NCBI GenBank assembly: GCA_014338405.1
Contig: JTDE01002855.1
Coordinates: 1-64,000, forward strand
DNA from: Paragonimus skrjabini miyazakii
Lineage: Eukaryota > Platyhelminthes > Trematoda > Plagiorchiida > Troglotrematidae
Direction: 5' to 3'
DNA length: 64,000 bases
Position 1 is the stretch's first letter. Each line of letters begins with the position of its first letter. Position numbers and translations under genes: made by a program. This document shows positions 60,601 through 64,000 of the stretch, piece after piece. The notes beneath the pieces are model-generated. The model was not told where the DNA came from. It ran no database searches and saw only the letters and a list, made by a program, of their open reading frames with translations.

Positions 60601-63600
60601 TACATAGTTTATCTCAACTTTTGGGGTAACGAAGCACATTTCATTTACGGTTTCGCTCGGTACGAAAATCATCGGCTGATCCAAACAATCCATCTTTTCA
60701 ACCTTTACTGTTTGTAAAAATTGATATCGGAGGTTTATGCTGCTCAGTCGTTTGCTGCCTATTGATGACTGCACATATCAATCTCGATCAGCAGGTAGCG
60801 ACTCTATTCAGAGTATCCTGGGTATCAATATTTTTACAAACAGTGTCCCCCAAGTTTCCTATTCAGTAAAATCCTTTCTGAAATTGTTGTGCTTCCAAGT
60901 TCTTAGTAACCACAAACCACAAACTTTTCGGTGTATTAGAAAAAAACTCCTAATGTTGGTGTTTCTTTTAACATGCAAGCATGACGTAGCTCCGTATTCA
61001 CTTCCTTCTCAGCTGTTCAGGTGCGTTAGTTGATATAGGTACTTGATTGTTTACAATGCTAAATACGTTGTATAACTGAGTCGAAACTGTAGTTATAAAT
61101 TGCATCACCATTGTTAACATTTTCATGAATAGATTGATGTCATGCTCTGTAACTACGTCTGATTACATTGCTCATTGCGTCACACCCGATAGCTATGTGT
61201 TCAGGAAAAATTTGTCTCGTTGAGTTTTTAACCAACGCTAACAAAGTACAATCCACAAACTTTTGCACGACTAACAATAAATTAAAGGCACTTGCGCAAA
61301 ATGAAGTCATGTTATCTGTTTTCACCTTTCTGCTGACGGGAGTCATTATGTGTCACCATAGTAAAAATACCCTTCAAGATTGTCCGTTTTTTATTATATG
61401 CTGAGTAAAGCTCCTAGTATGGCTGTTGCACAAACGCAACTTCGTCTGCGTTTCTGCACCACATTGATTTCATAAGCACAAATACACAGAGTGTATATCA
61501 CCTTGGCTTTAGAAATTATGTTGACATGCGACGAACACATAGCAGCCGAAAGGATGTTTGGTATCACGTGTTAAGTTTGAAATGGCAAACTTAATAATGA
61601 TTGAAGCATGAACGTCTTTTGGATAATTAGGCAGATACAGTCGGTCGCACAAATACACACACGAACTGTGACAAGCAATACAATACGAAGGAAATTTTGG
61701 TAAGTCTCGTTTTCGCCTTCTCGTGAAATTGAAGACCAGCTTAAAGACGATTTGCTAACGACGTCAGAGAACAAACTATTTTCTTTGCTGTTCCGCTGTA
61801 TGCCCCTTATTACTGGAATCCAGTCGGGAACAAAGTGACTGTAGATGAGGCGAAGTGACTACGAAGCCAAGCTGTGGCACCGATTGTGTCAGCTGATATT
61901 GGTTGTGTCCTTTTGTCAGCAATTCTGCAGCAGTACCACATTCATTACCACCTAAATTGATATAGATTCCGCTCATCTTCGTTGTAAATAAGTTTTACTG
62001 ATGGTGATATTTCCAAGCAATGGAACGTTTAAGGTGGCCGTTTACGCTGACAAATCCCAACGTGTAAAAACGGTTATGAAATATTTTCAACCCAGTCTTC
62101 CAAACCATTACCAACACTCCTTTTATTTTTCAAACACGAAAACTTGAAAGATTTATGTTGACATTTTTGGGTATAATTTCTGTTTGCAAATTGAACTGGG
62201 TAAAAACCAGGCTCAATTCTGCTCAACCGACGTGATACATGTCACAACTTGGCTTCGTAGTCATTTCATCTTATCCACAGTTCTCCAGTTTCATGACAAC
62301 GGCTGGTCTTTTTGATGATATCTCATTGGGATGTATCTATTAGTTGGCTTGTTCTGGTGCAGGTGGTTATACTCGCCAGACAAGCTGACAGCACTTTGAA
62401 CGTATCTACACCATCAGACAGGTAGACTAATCAGAGTAAAACACGATCAACTAACAACGAACCATGTACTTATTTCGTCAGGATTTAGCGTCAAGAAAGT
62501 CCTGTTTAGGCCTTTTCCGTGTTCTGTCATCAGTCAGATCTGCAAACTCAGGTTGTAGAAGAGAAAACATCCTACTTCGCTGAAACTTTCAGACTCTAAT
62601 AGGCTAGCACAAAATCATGTAGTCAAAAGACATTGGTTCAGGTCTTACGTCTACTTTGAACTCACGCCACTGGGTCGGTGACCGACGTGTGTTTTAAGCA
62701 TACAAACGAGTGTGACACCCTTTGAAGTTAGTTTGATAGAACCCTTGATTTGGTTCTACGGCCTCTTTAGGTTATACTGCTGGCGTAGGGATTAATTACG
62801 AGAAAAAATGTTCGCTCAAATATTCTGATACGCAATGCAGTAGAGTAGACGAATTCTAACTCGTAAAGATATTAGGTTATCTAACGGTTTTCTCTTTTAT
62901 CACTAGTACGGAAAAGTTTGTTCTGTGTTAGTTTCCACGATATAAAATTGTTGCTCCAGAAACGCCTTTCTAAAATCACTTAATTGCGCCTAGCTTACCT
63001 ATCTTTGAAGAGGAAAATTCTAAAACAGTTAATGTTTTTCCCTACGAACGACATAAATTTTGAATAATCCTATATCTGTTGTAAGAACCAAACGTGAGCG
63101 TATGAAGTTGACGTGATCAAATTAATCCTTTCAAATCCGCTAAACCAGGTGTTAGAATGTTGAACGTCATCAATTACAAGCGTATGCTCAAATTGTGGCA
63201 TAAAGTGGAGTTTTAAATCTCGTTAGGCAAGTTGCAAAATTCGGGAAGCGTGCAAAATGTGTGACAGTAAGCCACTATTGGTTAGGTTCAGCAGCAAATT
63301 GAACAGTCTATTCTTCGTGTATATTCATACCGTTATACAGCTTGCTCTTTGCGAAATTGTGGTTAACTAACAACAGACGTCAGAATCTCCAGCTGTGCTC
63401 GCTTCAACCGGCAACCACTTTATTCGTAAGGCAACAACTTATATCGTGAGCATCAAATTTATACATCTTTCGCCGCTGTTAGCCAGTGGTAACTCACCAG
63501 GCAGTGATTTCCGTTAGTCTCGCACTAGACTCTGACGGTGATGCACACAGCTTGGTCGCTTGGGTTAGACTACTAGCTGCTCAATTTTCTACATTCAAAC

Positions 63601-63877
63601 GCAACAAACTGGTCGAGTGCAACGAACTACTGTCAAGTATACGCTCATCCAGCACAGGCACAACAACGTGTTTTCCTTGGCGCATACGACCCCAGCATTT
63701 AACTCATGAATTGAAGCAATTAAAAAGTGTATACGTTCTTATTCTGTGCGAGCCAGCGAGGTAGACAATTCTAGATGAAACCAATGGGTATCTCTGGTCG
63801 TTTTAACCTGGGGTCAAAATTTATGCAATTATTGTCTAATTGTTGACTGGTATAGTCTCAAACAGAACATGGAATTA
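60601..63877. other. Unassigned stretch
   Basis: Open frames of 98 (60737-61033) and 92 codons (63486-63764) on plus have no motif I recognise. The second lies in a locally GC-richer patch and is the better candidate for coding, but there is no further support. Confidence 0.4.
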
Positions 63878-63928
63878 CTGATGAGTAGTCGGGGATTTGG
63901 TTCATTTCAAGTTGAACATCAATACCAA
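63878..63928 (-). mobile_element. HHR repeat, 3' tail only (minus)
   Basis: On minus, TTCAACTTGAAATGAACCAA and ATCCCCGACTACTCATCAGT reproduce the family tail closely. The upstream part of the element is absent or unrecognisable. Confidence 0.65.
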
Positions 63929-64000
63929 GAATGCCGTTATCACAGAGGTAAAACGATAAAGTAGTACATGGGAGAAATCGTGTTCAAACAGCAAGGCAAG

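Noticed and set aside
63880..63900. CTGATGAG near 63.88 kb as a second hammerhead core
   Set aside because: It lies on the antisense strand of the HHR repeat tail, and no helix II or GAAA box follows at the right distance.

Overview
The window is eukaryotic, AT-rich, intron- and repeat-dominated DNA. No complete gene can be read in it. The repeats point to a flatworm, most likely a digenean fluke: three loci of Penelope-like elements (PLEs), an RTE-type LINE, a tRNA-derived SINE, and a SINE-like repeat that carries a hammerhead ribozyme (HHR), as the Sm-alpha repeats of schistosomes do. The species is an inference; I cannot name it. Open frames of about 100 codons are expected several times by chance in 64 kb of this composition, so almost all open frames here are treated as noise.

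Layout. 1-10 kb: a fold-back made of two PLE 3' ends (1.86-2.25 kb), a tRNA-SINE with its target duplication (5.24-5.38 kb) and a related site without the SINE (2.42-2.50 kb), a PLE reverse-transcriptase relic (6.2-6.6 kb), and an HHR repeat (7.9-8.2 kb). 10-20 kb: a compound HHR repeat with a 14-bp target duplication (10.5-11.0 kb) and a minus-strand HHR repeat that crosses a head-to-tail unit junction (19.2-19.6 kb). 20-30 kb: nothing recognisable, plus a 100-N assembly gap. 30-36 kb: a PLE with thumb, GIY-YIG endonuclease, C-terminus and 3'UTR (30.7-31.7 kb), a divergent pair of tRNA-SINEs, and an HHR repeat. 38-48 kb: an RTE LINE relic whose catalytic FADD box reads FAYT, several HHR repeat pieces, and a possible gag-like frame. 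51-52 kb: a second PLE reverse-transcriptase relic with the YIDD box. 54-58 kb: two candidate host exons, including a plausible terminal exon. 58-61 kb: a second PLE-end fold-back with a 12-bp flanking repeat, then a complex HHR repeat locus with a 510-bp fold-back.

Main result. The HHR repeat family combines a tRNA-like pol III promoter (A and B boxes) with a minimal type I hammerhead with a tiny helix III. Core CTGACGA and GAAAC, helix I GCACTA/TAGTGC and helix II are recognisable in several copies. Two loci preserve the tail-linker-head junction of tandem units, giving a predicted monomer of about 430 nt. This fits multimeric transcripts that self-cleave and are reverse-transcribed by a resident element, as proposed for Sm-alpha and PLE-associated HHR retroelements. 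A second result is that palindromic repeats which look like anonymous fold-back elements are pairs of PLE 3' ends (last codons plus 3'UTR) pointing outward.
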